64,000 nt of DNA from ZC4RG17 sp036259475 (GTDB lineage: Bacteria; Actinomycetota; Acidimicrobiia; Spongiisociales; ZC4RG35): NCBI GenBank assembly GCA_036259475.1, contig DATABS010000107.1, forward strand, positions 3,104 through 67,103, given 5' to 3'. The position numbers were made by a program, and so were the translations under genes. Shown here one piece after another: positions 7,503 to 15,876 of the stretch (positions within the stretch are counted from its first letter, which is position 1; every line of letters starts with the position of its first letter). The notes below the pieces were generated by a model, which saw only the letters and a program-made list of their open reading frames with translations, did no database searches and had not been told where the DNA came from.

Positions 7503-8687
7503 ATGAGGATGGGGAGAGCCCTGGCCGTTTCGCTCGTGGTCATCCTGGCCGTCGCCACCGTGGCGGTGGCCCAACTGGCGCCGGGTGGCACGTTCGACGA
7601 CGACGACGGCAGCGTCCATGAGGCGAACATCGAGGCGATCGCCGCCGCCGACATCACGCGGGGGTGCAACCCGCCCGCCAACAACCTGTTCTGTCCGGAC
7701 GACCCTGTAACACGGGGCCAGATGGCCGCATTCTTGGTTCGGGCTCTCGATCTGCCCGACGACGACGATGATGACGACTTCGAGGACACCGACGACTCGA
7801 TCTTCGAAGAGGACATCGAGCGCCTACGTGGGGCCGGTGTCACCTTCGGATGCAACCCGCCGGAGAACGACCGCTACTGCCCGGACGACAACGTCACACG
7901 AGGCCAGATGGCGGCGTTCCTGGTGCGGGCGCTGGGCTACACCGCCGATGGCGGTGGGGACCATTTCACAGACGACGACAGCTCGGTCTTCGAGGGCGAT
8001 ATCGATCGGCTGCGGACGGCTGGTGTGACGTTCGGGTGTAACCCGCCGGCCAACGACCGCTACTGCCCCGACGAGCTCGTCACGCGGGCGCAGATGGCGT
8101 CGTTCCTCACCCGGGCGCTGGGCCTCACGCCGATCCAGCCCCCACCGCCCACCTCGTCGTCCACCTCGTCGACGTCGTCCACCTCGACGACGCTGCCGAG
8201 CGGCGACTCCTGCATCGGTTCGCTCGGGGCGGTGACGATCGACGACGATCTGATCGTGCCGTCCGGCTACTCCTGCACCCTCAACGGCACCACCGTGCAG
8301 GAGAACGTGTTGGTGGCGTCGGGAGCCACTCTCATAGCCAATGGAGTGTCGGTCGACGGCAACATCCAGGCCGAGGGCCATGCCACCGTCACCATCGAGG
8401 GCAACTCGACCATCGGAGGCGACATCCAGGCCGACGACGGCGGGTCGGTCGGAGTGGCCGGCAGCGACGTGGGAGGCAACATCCAGGTGGAGTCGAACGA
8501 GGGAGATTTCCTGATCACCGACAACACCGTCGACGGTGACATCCAGTTCAACGACAACGACGGACCATCGGACATCAGCGACAACACCGTCGGAGGCAAC
8601 CTCCAATGCCAGGGAAACCAACCGCCGCCGACTGGCGGGGGCAACGCCGTGGAGGGCGACAAGGAAGACCAGTGCTCCGGCCTCTGA
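7503..8687 (+). CDS. SLH-domain surface protein with a repetitive beta-strand tail
   Basis: A 394-residue exported protein. Residues 1-23 form a signal peptide ending AVA. Three S-layer homology repeats follow (about 31-84, 96-146, 156-208), each with the pattern CNPPxN..CPD, VTRxQMAxFLxRAL, so each carries two cysteines. Such domains usually bind secondary cell-wall polymers. Residues 211-233 are a proline/serine/threonine linker. The tail (234-394) is a run of short degenerate repeats (GGDIQADDG, GGNIQVESN, DGDIQFNDN, GGNLQCQGN), which suggests a right-handed beta-helix or a bactofilin-like fold. The ATG at 7503 is chosen over an upstream frame start because of its Shine-Dalgarno site and signal peptide. 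A strong terminator follows. Confidence 0.85.
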   Translation: MRMGRALAVSLVVILAVATVAVAQLAPGGTFDDDDGSVHEANIEAIAAADITRGCNPPANNLFCPDDPVTRGQMAAFLVRALDLPDDDDDDDFEDTDDSIFEEDIERLRGAGVTFGCNPPENDRYCPDDNVTRGQMAAFLVRALGYTADGGGDHFTDDDSSVFEGDIDRLRTAGVTFGCNPPANDRYCPDELVTRAQMASFLTRALGLTPIQPPPPTSSSTSSTSSTSTTLPSGDSCIGSLGAVTIDDDLIVPSGYSCTLNGTTVQENVLVASGATLIANGVSVDGNIQAEGHATVTIEGNSTIGGDIQADDGGSVGVAGSDVGGNIQVESNEGDFLITDNTVDGDIQFNDNDGPSDISDNTVGGNLQCQGNQPPPTGGGNAVEGDKEDQCSGL

Positions 8688-8714
8688 CCCGCCACCAATT
8701 TAGGGAGTGAAAGG

Positions 8715-8744
8715 ACAGAGCCCCCGTCGAACCGGGGGCTCTGT
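8715..8744 (+). terminator. Intrinsic terminator of the SLH gene
   Basis: An 11-bp perfect stem, ACAGAGCCCCC with GGGGGCTCTGT, around an eight-base loop, followed by TC. Confidence 0.8.
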
Positions 8745-8838
8745 TCATCCCGGGTTGCCGGTCCCCGTCGTCCGGTAGCCTTCGGAGGGTAAGCACCTTC
8801 GCCCGGGGAACCCTCGATGAACGGCTCCGGACGGTGAG

Positions 8839-9297
8839 ATGACCGTCGCGTTTCCCATCGAGGTCCTCTTCTTATCGCCGCCGCCCGGCTGGTGGCTGGC
8901 GTGTCGCTGGTCGGCATATCCGACCGGCTCCGGGTGCCGCTGGCCCGCAAGCGGGGGCTGGCCGTCGACCGGCCGGCGTGGGAGTCCATCGCCGAAGCCG
9001 TGCCGCTGGAGGGTGTCGACGTGGATCTGGTCGAGGTCAACGTGACGTCCGACCTACCCATCGTGGGCCGCCGCCTACGCGACGGCCCTCCCGGGCCCGC
9101 CATGCTCGTTACGGCGGTCGTCCGGGGACGGCGGCGATCCTTCCCCGCGCCGACACGATCTTCCAAGCGGAGACCTGGCTGTGATGGCGGTCGATCGGCG
9201 CCTGGCGGAGGTGAAAGACGTCGCCGCCTGGGCCAGGGGCGAGACGATCAGTCAACCGGAGGACGACACCCTCCCCCTCGAGGGCACTCCGGCCTGA
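8839..9297 (+). pseudogene. Remnant of a NhaP/CvrA-type cation/proton antiporter
   Basis: Three reading frames each carry a piece of one protein. The frame from the ATG at 8839 gives MTVAFPIEV; another frame continues with LLIAAARLVAGVSLVGIS, the start of the first membrane helix of CPA1 antiporters. The same frame then jumps to DLVEVNVTSDLPIVGRRLRD, the beginning of a TrkA-C (RCK_C) regulatory domain. AAILPRADTIFQAE follows in a third frame, and GDLAVMAVDRRLAEV to the end at 9297 in the frame of the original ATG. The membrane domain of roughly ten helices is missing. This is best read as an internally deleted, frameshifted gene. Confidence 0.65.
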
Positions 9298-9306
9298 GTC
9301 GAACCG

Positions 9307-9723
9307 TCAGCCGGTAGGGGCGCGCCTGCCCTCGGCGAGGTCGCGCACCCGCCGTTCCAACTCGGGAAAGTCCTTCGCCAGCCGACGGAAATCGGTAGCC
9401 GACATCGCCAGAAGCGACATGACGGAAGTGGCACGAACGTCAGCGTTGCGATGGGCGTTGCTCAGAACCGCCATCTCCCCGAACACGTCGCCCTTTCCGA
9501 GAGAAGCGACGATCTCGCCGTCGCGGACCACGTCCGCCGTTCCGGACAGAACGATGTACAGCTCGAAGCCGGCGTCGGCCTCCCGCACGATGTGGAGGCC
9601 GGGATGGGCGCCGATGAAATACGAGCACTGCTTCACCCGTTCCAGGGCCTCTCCGTCCATTCCGTCGAGGAGGGCCACCGATGCGAGCTGATCGTTCGTG
9701 ACGCCACTGAAGAAAGCAGACAT
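9307..9723 (-). CDS. Stand-alone cyclic-nucleotide-binding domain protein
   Basis: This 138-residue protein is almost entirely one cyclic-nucleotide-monophosphate-binding domain of the CRP/PKA type. The amino-terminal helices lead into VREADAGFELYIVLSGTA, and the phosphate-binding cassette is GKGDVFGEMAVLSNAHRNA, with the glutamate and arginine that contact the cyclic phosphate ribose in related proteins (the arginine is shifted here and may be the R of HRN). There is no DNA-binding domain or other effector. The ATG at 9723 has a good Shine-Dalgarno site (AAGGAGAG); the longer frame start adds residues without one. It is divergent from a response regulator/flavoprotein gene and a cNMP-domain kinase, so a shared pathway is likely. 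Confidence 0.8.
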   Translation of the reverse strand: MSAFFSGVTNDQLASVALLDGMDGEALERVKQCSYFIGAHPGLHIVREADAGFELYIVLSGTADVVRDGEIVASLGKGDVFGEMAVLSNAHRNADVRATSVMSLLAMSATDFRRLAKDFPELERRVRDLAEGRRAPTG

Positions 9724-9836
9724 CCAATCTCTCCTTGCCTCTGGGTCTCCCAACCTACACAGTCGAGTCAAACCGTGAAGGATGGAGGCTTATCGGCGCC
9801 GACCTTGGAACCGACCGATATCATCGGGACCGGCTC

Positions 9837-11528
9837 ATGTCGGCAACCACAACCCCGCCCCGGACCTCGCGACCTTTCATGGTCCTCGCCGATGACGACC
9901 CTTCGGTCCTCTCGGCCATCGAGCGGGACATGCGAAATCGTTATGCCGAGTCATATGACATCGTGTCGGCGCCCACCGGCGAGTCGGCTCTCGACCTCGC
10001 CCGGGAACTGAAACGCCGCGGAGCCGAAGTGGCGCTGTTCCTGGTCGATCAGCGGATGCCGGGCATGAATGGGCTGGAGCTCCTCCAGGAGAGCCAGAAG
10101 CTCTTTCCCGATTCGCGCCGCGTTCTGCTCACCGCTTTCTCCGAGACGTCGGTGGCGATCCAGGCGATCAACGAGGTTGGCCTCCACCACTACCTCGTCA
10201 AGCCGTGGCATCCCCCTGAGGAAGAGCTCTACCCGACGCTCGACGATCTTCTCGCCGACTGGCAGGCGAACCGACCGCCGCCTACCGATCATCTGGTGAG
10301 GGTTCTGGGCCACCGCTGGTCGCCGGTCGGCAGCCAGATCAAGGAATTCCTGGCGGGCAACCGGGTGCCCTACCGGTTCCTCGACCTGGATCGGGACAGC
10401 GAAGCCGAAGAACTGCTGGCGGCCCTCGATCCTGACGCCGCCCTGCCCGCCGTGGTACTACCCGACGGGGCGGTGTTGCCCCGGCCGTCCGCCCGGGAAC
10501 TCGCCGAACGCACCGGTCTCACGGTCGCCGCCACGGGCGTGCGGGTCCACGACCTCGTCATCCTGGGCGCCGGCCCGGCCGGACTGGCGGCCGCCGTGTA
10601 TGGCTCGTCCGAGGGACTCGACACGGTGGTGGTGGAGCGGTGGACCGTTGGGGGCCAGGCCGGCACCAGCAGCCGCATCGAGAACTATCTCGGCTTCCCC
10701 GGAGGCATCAGCGGAAGCGAGCTCGCCCGCAAGGCCCACGACCAGGCTCTGCGCTTCAACGCCGAGATCCTGGCCGCCGCCGAGGCGGTGGCGATTCGTC
10801 GGGAGGAGCCGATAAGCGCCGTGTGCCTGGCTGACGGCACCGAATTGCGAGCGCGGTCGGTGCTGGTCGCGACGGGCATGACGCAGCGCACCATTCAAGC
10901 CCCCGGGTTCGAGCGGTTGACAGGAGCCGGCGTCTACTACGGCGCCACCAACTCCGAGATCTCGAGCTTCAAAGGCGAGAGGGCGTTCGTGGTGGGCGGG
11001 GCGAACTCGGCCGGCCAGGCAGCCGTCAAGCTGGCGAGCGTGGCTGAGTCGGTGACGATCGTCGTGCGAGCGTCGGACCTCGCCGCCAAGATGTCGGCGT
11101 ACCTGGTCGATCAGATAGCCAGTACCTCGAACATCCACCTGATGACCGACGCCGAAGTGGTGAAGGCGGAAGGCGACGACCGGCTCACGGCAGTGGTCGT
11201 CCGCAACAACGTAACGGGCGAGGAGACGACCCATCCCGCCTCCGGGATGTTCATCCTCATCGGCGCCGTGCCTCACACCGAATTCCTCAAAGGCGTCGTG
11301 GAGCTCAACGAGTCCGGCTTCGTCCTCACCGGCCCCGATCTGGTCAGCGACGGCAAACCTCCCCCGGGCTGGCATCTCAAGCGCCTCCCCTACATGCTCG
11401 AGACGAGCGCGCCGGGTATCTTCGCCGCCGGCGACGTCCGCAACGGGTCGATCCGGCGGGTGGCGGCGGCGGTGGGATCGGGAGCGGCCAGCGTCACCTT
11501 CATCCACGAGTACCTGTCCACGGTGTGA
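9837..11528 (+). CDS. Response regulator fused to a thioredoxin-reductase-like flavoprotein
   Basis: A 563-residue fusion. Residues 13-135 are a receiver domain with acidic residues at 20-21, the phospho-accepting Asp71 (FLVDQRMPGMNG) and the conserved lysine in HHYLVKPW. A short segment (about 155-235) resembles a glutaredoxin/thioredoxin-like fold. From residue 240 to the end there is a pyridine nucleotide-disulfide oxidoreductase with the FAD loop GAGPAGLAAA, the NADPH loop VGGANSAGQAA and the closing FAD motif FAAGDVRNGS. The redox CxxC of true thioredoxin reductase is missing; the matching place reads GVYYGATNSE. Such fusions are known in databases but not well characterised. The stop overlaps the next gene by four bases. 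Confidence 0.88.
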   Translation: MSATTTPPRTSRPFMVLADDDPSVLSAIERDMRNRYAESYDIVSAPTGESALDLARELKRRGAEVALFLVDQRMPGMNGLELLQESQKLFPDSRRVLLTAFSETSVAIQAINEVGLHHYLVKPWHPPEEELYPTLDDLLADWQANRPPPTDHLVRVLGHRWSPVGSQIKEFLAGNRVPYRFLDLDRDSEAEELLAALDPDAALPAVVLPDGAVLPRPSARELAERTGLTVAATGVRVHDLVILGAGPAGLAAAVYGSSEGLDTVVVERWTVGGQAGTSSRIENYLGFPGGISGSELARKAHDQALRFNAEILAAAEAVAIRREEPISAVCLADGTELRARSVLVATGMTQRTIQAPGFERLTGAGVYYGATNSEISSFKGERAFVVGGANSAGQAAVKLASVAESVTIVVRASDLAAKMSAYLVDQIASTSNIHLMTDAEVVKAEGDDRLTAVVVRNNVTGEETTHPASGMFILIGAVPHTEFLKGVVELNESGFVLTGPDLVSDGKPPPGWHLKRLPYMLETSAPGIFAAGDVRNGSIRRVAAAVGSGAASVTFIHEYLSTV

Positions 11529-12895
11529 GCGAGATCTCCGACCTCCTGGCCGGGGTCGACCCTTTCTCGTCCCTCGGCGACGACGACCTTGCTGCACTGG
11601 CTGAGCGGGCCTCGGTCATCGACCTCCCCGCCGGCCACCCGCTGTTTGCCCATGGCGACGTCGGAGACCGGGCTTACGTGGTGCTCGAAGGCCAGCTGGA
11701 AGTGACCGCTCCCGGGCCGCTCCAGCCCCTGATCCTCAACATCCTCGGACCGGGCGACCTGGTGGGCGAGACCTCACTCCTGCGCGGCGGCACCCGCAAC
11801 GCCTCCGTCACCGCCCGCACCGACAGCCGGCTGGTGGCCATCGGACCGGAGGACCTCAAGTCGGCGGTCGGGGCCGGGGCGGGAGCCCTGATGCGGACGC
11901 TGCTCGATCGATGGGAACAGACCCGCCACCAGGTGATGCGAGGCGAGCGGATGGCCCAGCTCGGAACCCTGGCCGCCGGGGTGGCTCACGAACTCAACAA
12001 TCCGGCCGCGGCCGTCCGGCGCAGCTCGGAGATCCTCGTCGAGGCAATCGAACGTCTCACTGCCGCCGTCGTCGACGCCGCCCGCGTGATCCTCGACGAC
12101 CCGAGCGCTGAGGCATTGAGGGCCGTGTTCGATGCCGGCAAGGCGGAGCGGCCGGATGATCCGCTCGAACGGGCGACGCAGGAGCGGGACGTGCGTGAGA
12201 CCCTCGAGCGGATGGGAATCGACGAGCCGTGGAAGCTGGCCAATGGGGCGGTGGACGCCGGCCTCGACGCCGCCGCAATCGAACAGATGACGGAACGGCT
12301 GGGCGCCGAGCTGGTGAGGCCGACGCTGGAGCTGGCGTCGGCTGCCTCGACCGCTCATCGCATCACCGGCGAGATCGGCTGGGCGGCGGGCCACATGACG
12401 AAGGTGGCCCAGGACCTGAGCTCCTTCAGCCGGCTGGGAGACGCACCGGTCGACGACGTCGACCTCGTCGACGGACTGGAGAAGACGGTGGCGCTGCTGG
12501 CGCACCGCTTGGAAGACATCGAGGTCGTGCGGGACTACGCCGCCGACCTGCCCCTGGTGCAGGCCGCCGGGAGCGAGCTGAACCAGGTGTGGGCCAACCT
12601 CATCTCCAATGCCGCCCAGGCGACAGGACCCGGAGGGCGCATCACGTTGCGAGCGTTCCTGGAGGAGGGGGCGGCGGTCGTCGAGGTCGAAGACAACGGC
12701 CCCGGGATCCCGTCGGACGTCCAGGATCGGATCTTCGACGCCTTCTTCACCACCAAGCCGCCCGGATCGGGGACGGGTCTGGGCCTGTCCATCTCCCACC
12801 GAATCATGTCAGTCGACCACAAGGGCGATCTGGCCGTCGAATCCGAGCCGGGCCGGACCGTCTTCCGGGCGACGATCCCGCTCACGCCTTCCTGA
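11525..12895 (+). CDS. Sensor histidine kinase with cyclic-nucleotide-binding domain
   Basis: A 456-residue soluble histidine kinase without membrane segments. Residues 1-125 form a cNMP-binding domain (DLPAGHPLFAHGDVGDRAYV, then GPGDLVGETSLLRGGTRNA). The dimerisation and phosphotransfer helix has His155 in AAGVAHELNNPAAAV, the pattern of the HisKA-like kinases fused to such sensors. The ATPase domain shows the N box (NLISNAAQA), the G1 box (VEDNGPGIP) and the G2 box (GTGLGLSISHRI). The GTG start overlaps the response regulator stop (GTGA), so the two are made together. The likely phosphorylation target is Asp71 of the upstream fusion protein, and the input is likely a cyclic nucleotide. Confidence 0.9.
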   Translation: MSEISDLLAGVDPFSSLGDDDLAALAERASVIDLPAGHPLFAHGDVGDRAYVVLEGQLEVTAPGPLQPLILNILGPGDLVGETSLLRGGTRNASVTARTDSRLVAIGPEDLKSAVGAGAGALMRTLLDRWEQTRHQVMRGERMAQLGTLAAGVAHELNNPAAAVRRSSEILVEAIERLTAAVVDAARVILDDPSAEALRAVFDAGKAERPDDPLERATQERDVRETLERMGIDEPWKLANGAVDAGLDAAAIEQMTERLGAELVRPTLELASAASTAHRITGEIGWAAGHMTKVAQDLSSFSRLGDAPVDDVDLVDGLEKTVALLAHRLEDIEVVRDYAADLPLVQAAGSELNQVWANLISNAAQATGPGGRITLRAFLEEGAAVVEVEDNGPGIPSDVQDRIFDAFFTTKPPGSGTGLGLSISHRIMSVDHKGDLAVESEPGRTVFRATIPLTPS

Positions 12896-12907
12896 TACCT
12901 AGGTATC
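12894..12907. promoter_or_regulatory. Perfect 14-bp palindrome, candidate operator of the modABC operon
   Basis: GATACCTAGGTATC is its own reverse complement. It begins inside the stop codon of the kinase gene and ends two bases before a possible -10 box (12910-12915), so a bound protein would block the promoter. The HTH-TOBE protein directly downstream is the obvious candidate binder. Confidence 0.55.
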
Positions 12908-12909
12908 AC

Positions 12910-12915
12910 TAGTGT
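12910..12915 (+). promoter_or_regulatory. -10 box of the HTH-TOBE regulator (leaderless layout)
   Basis: TAGTGT is followed by AGGGCT and the ATG at 12922. There is no separate Shine-Dalgarno site at proper distance. Confidence 0.5.
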
Positions 12916-12921
12916 AGGGCT

Positions 12922-13317
12922 ATGGAAACCGATGAATTGCGGATCGGTCAGGCCGCAGCGTTGCTCGGGGTGAGCGTCGACACCCTGCGACGGTGGGAGG
13001 AGGAGGGACGCCTCCACACGGTCCGGTCCGAAGGCGGTCAGCGCCTGGTCCCTCTCAGAGAGGTCCGCCGCCTCCTGGGGGAGCGCCGCTCGGACCCGGT
13101 CCCGGTGGTCCGTTCCTCGGCCCGCAACCAGATGGAGGCTGTTGTCATTTCCGTTGTCTCCGACCGGGCCGCGGCCACCGTCGAGATGCAGGCTGGCCCT
13201 TATCGCCTCGTCGCTCTCACCACAGCCGAGAGTGTCGTCGAGTTGGGACTGGAGCCCGGGACGCCGGTGGTGGCATCCGTCAAGGCGACGAACGTGGTGG
13301 TAGGGCTGCCGCAGTGA
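12922..13317 (+). CDS. HTH-TOBE molybdate-responsive regulator
   Basis: A 131-residue protein with two parts. Residues 3-47 are a MerR/excisionase-like helix-turn-helix (RIGQAAALLGVSVDTLRRWE, then a wing with GGQRLVP). Residues 66-130 are a TOBE (Mop) domain, the small beta-barrel that binds molybdate or tungstate in ModE and ModC (ARNQMEAVVISV, ending VKATNVVVGL). Its stop overlaps the GTG of modA, so it is the first gene of a modABC operon. By context it represses or activates molybdate uptake according to intracellular molybdate. A perfect palindrome upstream suggests it also controls itself. Confidence 0.88.
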   Translation: METDELRIGQAAALLGVSVDTLRRWEEEGRLHTVRSEGGQRLVPLREVRRLLGERRSDPVPVVRSSARNQMEAVVISVVSDRAAATVEMQAGPYRLVALTTAESVVELGLEPGTPVVASVKATNVVVGLPQ

Positions 13318-14042
13318 GACGCCTGGCCGTGGCGCTGCTGATCCTCGCGGCTTGCGCCCGCCCGGACAGCGAAGCGACGCTCACCGTGTTCGCCGCTTCG
13401 TCGCTGACTGCGGCATTCCAGGACATCGTCGCCGAGTTCGATGAGGCTCATGCGGATGTGAAGGTGGTCCTCAACCTGGCCGGCTCCCAGACGCTGGCCA
13501 CCCAGATCGTCGAGGGGGCGGCCGCCGACGTGTTCGCCTCCGCCGACACCTACCAGATGGACCGGGCGGTCACCGCAAAGGAGCCGATTTCGGGTCCCGT
13601 CACCTTCGCCACCAATCAGCTCGCCATTGCGGTCGAAAGGGGCAATCCGGGCGACATCCAGACGCTGGCCGATCTCGAGGGTGGCAACCTGACGGTGGTG
13701 CTCGGAGCCGAGGATGTCCCGGTTGGCCGCTATACGAGCCGTCTACTGGCCGGGGCCGGAGTGGAGGTGGAGGCCGCGTCTCATGAGACCAGCGTCGGGC
13801 TGGTGCTCGCCAAGGTGGCGCTGGGGGAGGCGGACGCCGGCATCGTCTACCGGAGTGATCTGGTCGGGGCGGACGCTGTCGAAGCTGTGCCCATCCCCGA
13901 CGAAGTCAATGTCACCGCCCACTATCCGATCGCTGCCTGGGAGCGGGACACGGGCCGACCGGGGCTCGCCGCGGACTTCGTCGAATTCGTCCTCTCCGAG
14001 GAAGGCCGAACGGCGCTTCGGCGCGCGGGTCTCGGAGCATGA
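13314..14042 (+). CDS. modA: Molybdate-binding lipoprotein ModA
   Basis: The solute-binding component of the molybdate ABC importer, 242 residues. The start is the GTG at 13314, which overlaps the regulator stop by four bases and places a lipoprotein signal at the amino terminus: the lipobox LAAC gives a lipid-modified Cys14, anchoring the protein outside the membrane. LTVFAASSLTAAFQDI is the diagnostic first oxyanion-binding segment with its serines, and NLAGSQTLATQI and AADVFASAD follow as in other ModA proteins. The frame extends upstream, but those residues overlap the regulator and look artificial. modB and modC follow with 4-base overlaps. Confidence 0.93.
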   Translation: MRRLAVALLILAACARPDSEATLTVFAASSLTAAFQDIVAEFDEAHADVKVVLNLAGSQTLATQIVEGAAADVFASADTYQMDRAVTAKEPISGPVTFATNQLAIAVERGNPGDIQTLADLEGGNLTVVLGAEDVPVGRYTSRLLAGAGVEVEAASHETSVGLVLAKVALGEADAGIVYRSDLVGADAVEAVPIPDEVNVTAHYPIAAWERDTGRPGLAADFVEFVLSEEGRTALRRAGLGA

Positions 14043-14821
14043 ACGGCCCGGGCGGCTCGAGAGTCGTCGGAGGGCTGGGGGCGCTGGCCGTCGGGTTTCT
14101 GGCGCTGCCACTCTTGGCCCTCCTGCTCAGGGTTCCCTGGTCGCGGGTCGGGGAGATCCTCGGCTCCGGCGCCGCCCGGGAGGCGCTTTGGGTGTCTGCC
14201 CAGGTGTCGGTCGCCGCTCTGGTTCTGTCGCTGATCTTCGGTGTCCCGCTGGCATGGCTGCTGGCCCGCTTCCGATTTCCCGGCCGTCGGGTGGTCCGGT
14301 CGCTGGCCACGTTGCCGATGGTCTTGCCGCCCGTCGTGGGAGGCGTGGCCCTGCTTCTCGCCTTTGGGCGCCGGGGGCTCGTGGGAGGCCCACTCGAATC
14401 GTTCGCCGGTGTGACGATCCCCTTCACCGGATGGGCCGCCATCCTCGCCGCCACTTTCGTGTCGATGCCGTTTCTCGTCACCACGGTCGAGGCCGGCTTC
14501 GCCGGGATGGACGCCCGCCTCGAGGAGGCCGCCTCCACCCTTGGTGCGGGGAGGTGGAGGACGTTCATCCGGGTCGTCGTGCCGATGGTGGCGCCTTCCC
14601 TCGGCGCCGGGATGGCGATGAGCTGGGCGAGGGCGCTGGGGGAGTTCGGAGCGACGATCACATTCGCCGGCAACATCCCCGGGGCGACCCAGACGATGCC
14701 GCTGGCGGTCTATCTGCAGCTCGAACAGGACCCTGAGGTCGCCTACCTGCTTTCGTCGGTGCTGCTCGCCGTATCGCTGCTCGTCCTGGGTCTGACCTTC
14801 GTCGGCCGGTCCGGGCGATGA
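14039..14821 (+). CDS. modB: Molybdate ABC transporter permease ModB
   Basis: The membrane component of the molybdate importer, 260 residues. Six or so hydrophobic helices are visible. The ATP-binding-protein contact loop (EAA motif) reads EEAASTLGAGRWRTFIRVVVP around residues 160-180 and is followed by the usual GAGMAMSWARALGEFGATI. The ATG at 14039 overlaps the modA stop. It works as a dimer with two ModC subunits and receives molybdate from ModA. Confidence 0.95.
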   Translation: MNGPGGSRVVGGLGALAVGFLALPLLALLLRVPWSRVGEILGSGAAREALWVSAQVSVAALVLSLIFGVPLAWLLARFRFPGRRVVRSLATLPMVLPPVVGGVALLLAFGRRGLVGGPLESFAGVTIPFTGWAAILAATFVSMPFLVTTVEAGFAGMDARLEEAASTLGAGRWRTFIRVVVPMVAPSLGAGMAMSWARALGEFGATITFAGNIPGATQTMPLAVYLQLEQDPEVAYLLSSVLLAVSLLVLGLTFVGRSGR

Positions 14822-15843
14822 GCCTTGTCGTCGACATTCGGCTGGAGCGCCACGGCTTCGATCTGGACGTGGCTCTCGAGGCGTCGGCGGGCGAGGTCGT
14901 TGCCGTGGCCGGCCCCAATGGGGCGGGGAAGACCACGCTCCTTCGAGCCGTGGCCGGTCTCGAGCGGATCAGCTCGGGACTGGTCAACCTCGACGGCCGG
15001 ACCCTGAGTGATGGCTCATCGGGAGCCCACTTGCCGACAGAGAAGCGCCGGGTCGGGATGGTGTTCCAGGACTATCTGCTGTTTCCCCACATGACCGTGG
15101 AGGCGAACATCGCCTTCGGTGCGGGAGCCAAGCATCGGGCGGCCGAGTGGGTGGAGCGGCTGGATCTCGTCGAGCTCGTCAACCGCCGACCGGGGGAGCT
15201 ATCCGGCGGCCAGGCCCAGCGGGTGGCTCTCGCCCGGGCTCTCGCCACCGGACCAGATGCCCTTCTCCTCGATGAGCCGCTGGCGGCGCTGGATGTGGAG
15301 AGCCGACACGGGGTACGGGCTACTTTGGCGGGCTACCTGGCGGATCTCGACATCCCCATCATGCTCGTGACGCACGACCCGATCGACGCCGCCCTTCTGT
15401 CCGACCGGATGGTCATCCTCGAGGAGGGGCGTGTGACCCACGAAGGCGACCTCGCCGAGGTGACCCGCCGTCCGCGTACGCCGTGGGCCGCCCGGCTGGC
15501 GGGAGTCAACCTCTATCGGGGGACGGCCCGAGGGCGGGTGGTGGGTCTGGATGGAGGGACACTCCACGTGGCTGACGAGGTATCGGGTCCGGTATTCGCC
15601 GTCATCGCCCCTCATGCCGTCTCGCTGCACCGGCAACCACCGGGTGGGTCGCCTCGCAACTCCTGGCGGGGCGAAGTGCGCTCGGTCGAGCCGGCCGGCT
15701 CGCGCCTCCGGGTGGCCGTGGAGGGCGATCTGTCGATCGTGGCGGAAGTGACGTCCGACGCCGTCACCGCCCTCGGGTTGGGCCGGGGCGGGCCGGTGTG
15801 GGTGGCCGTCAAGGCCTCGGAGATCGAGACCTATCCCGCCTGA
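14818..15843 (+). CDS. modC: Molybdate ABC transporter ATP-binding protein ModC
   Basis: The ATPase of the importer, 341 residues. Visible motifs are Walker A (GPNGAGKTT, near residue 38), the Q-loop (MVFQDYLLFPHMTVEANI), the ABC signature (LSGGQAQRVALARAL) and Walker B (ALLLDEPLAALD), then the switch histidine in VTHDP. From about residue 270 to the end there is a TOBE domain that can bind molybdate and inhibit transport when the cell is replete. The ATG overlaps the modB stop. This completes the regulator-modABC operon. Confidence 0.95.
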   Translation: MSLVVDIRLERHGFDLDVALEASAGEVVAVAGPNGAGKTTLLRAVAGLERISSGLVNLDGRTLSDGSSGAHLPTEKRRVGMVFQDYLLFPHMTVEANIAFGAGAKHRAAEWVERLDLVELVNRRPGELSGGQAQRVALARALATGPDALLLDEPLAALDVESRHGVRATLAGYLADLDIPIMLVTHDPIDAALLSDRMVILEEGRVTHEGDLAEVTRRPRTPWAARLAGVNLYRGTARGRVVGLDGGTLHVADEVSGPVFAVIAPHAVSLHRQPPGGSPRNSWRGEVRSVEPAGSRLRVAVEGDLSIVAEVTSDAVTALGLGRGGPVWVAVKASEIETYPA

Positions 15844-15876
15844 CGGAATCAGGTTGGGCCTCAACTCGGAGCCGGG

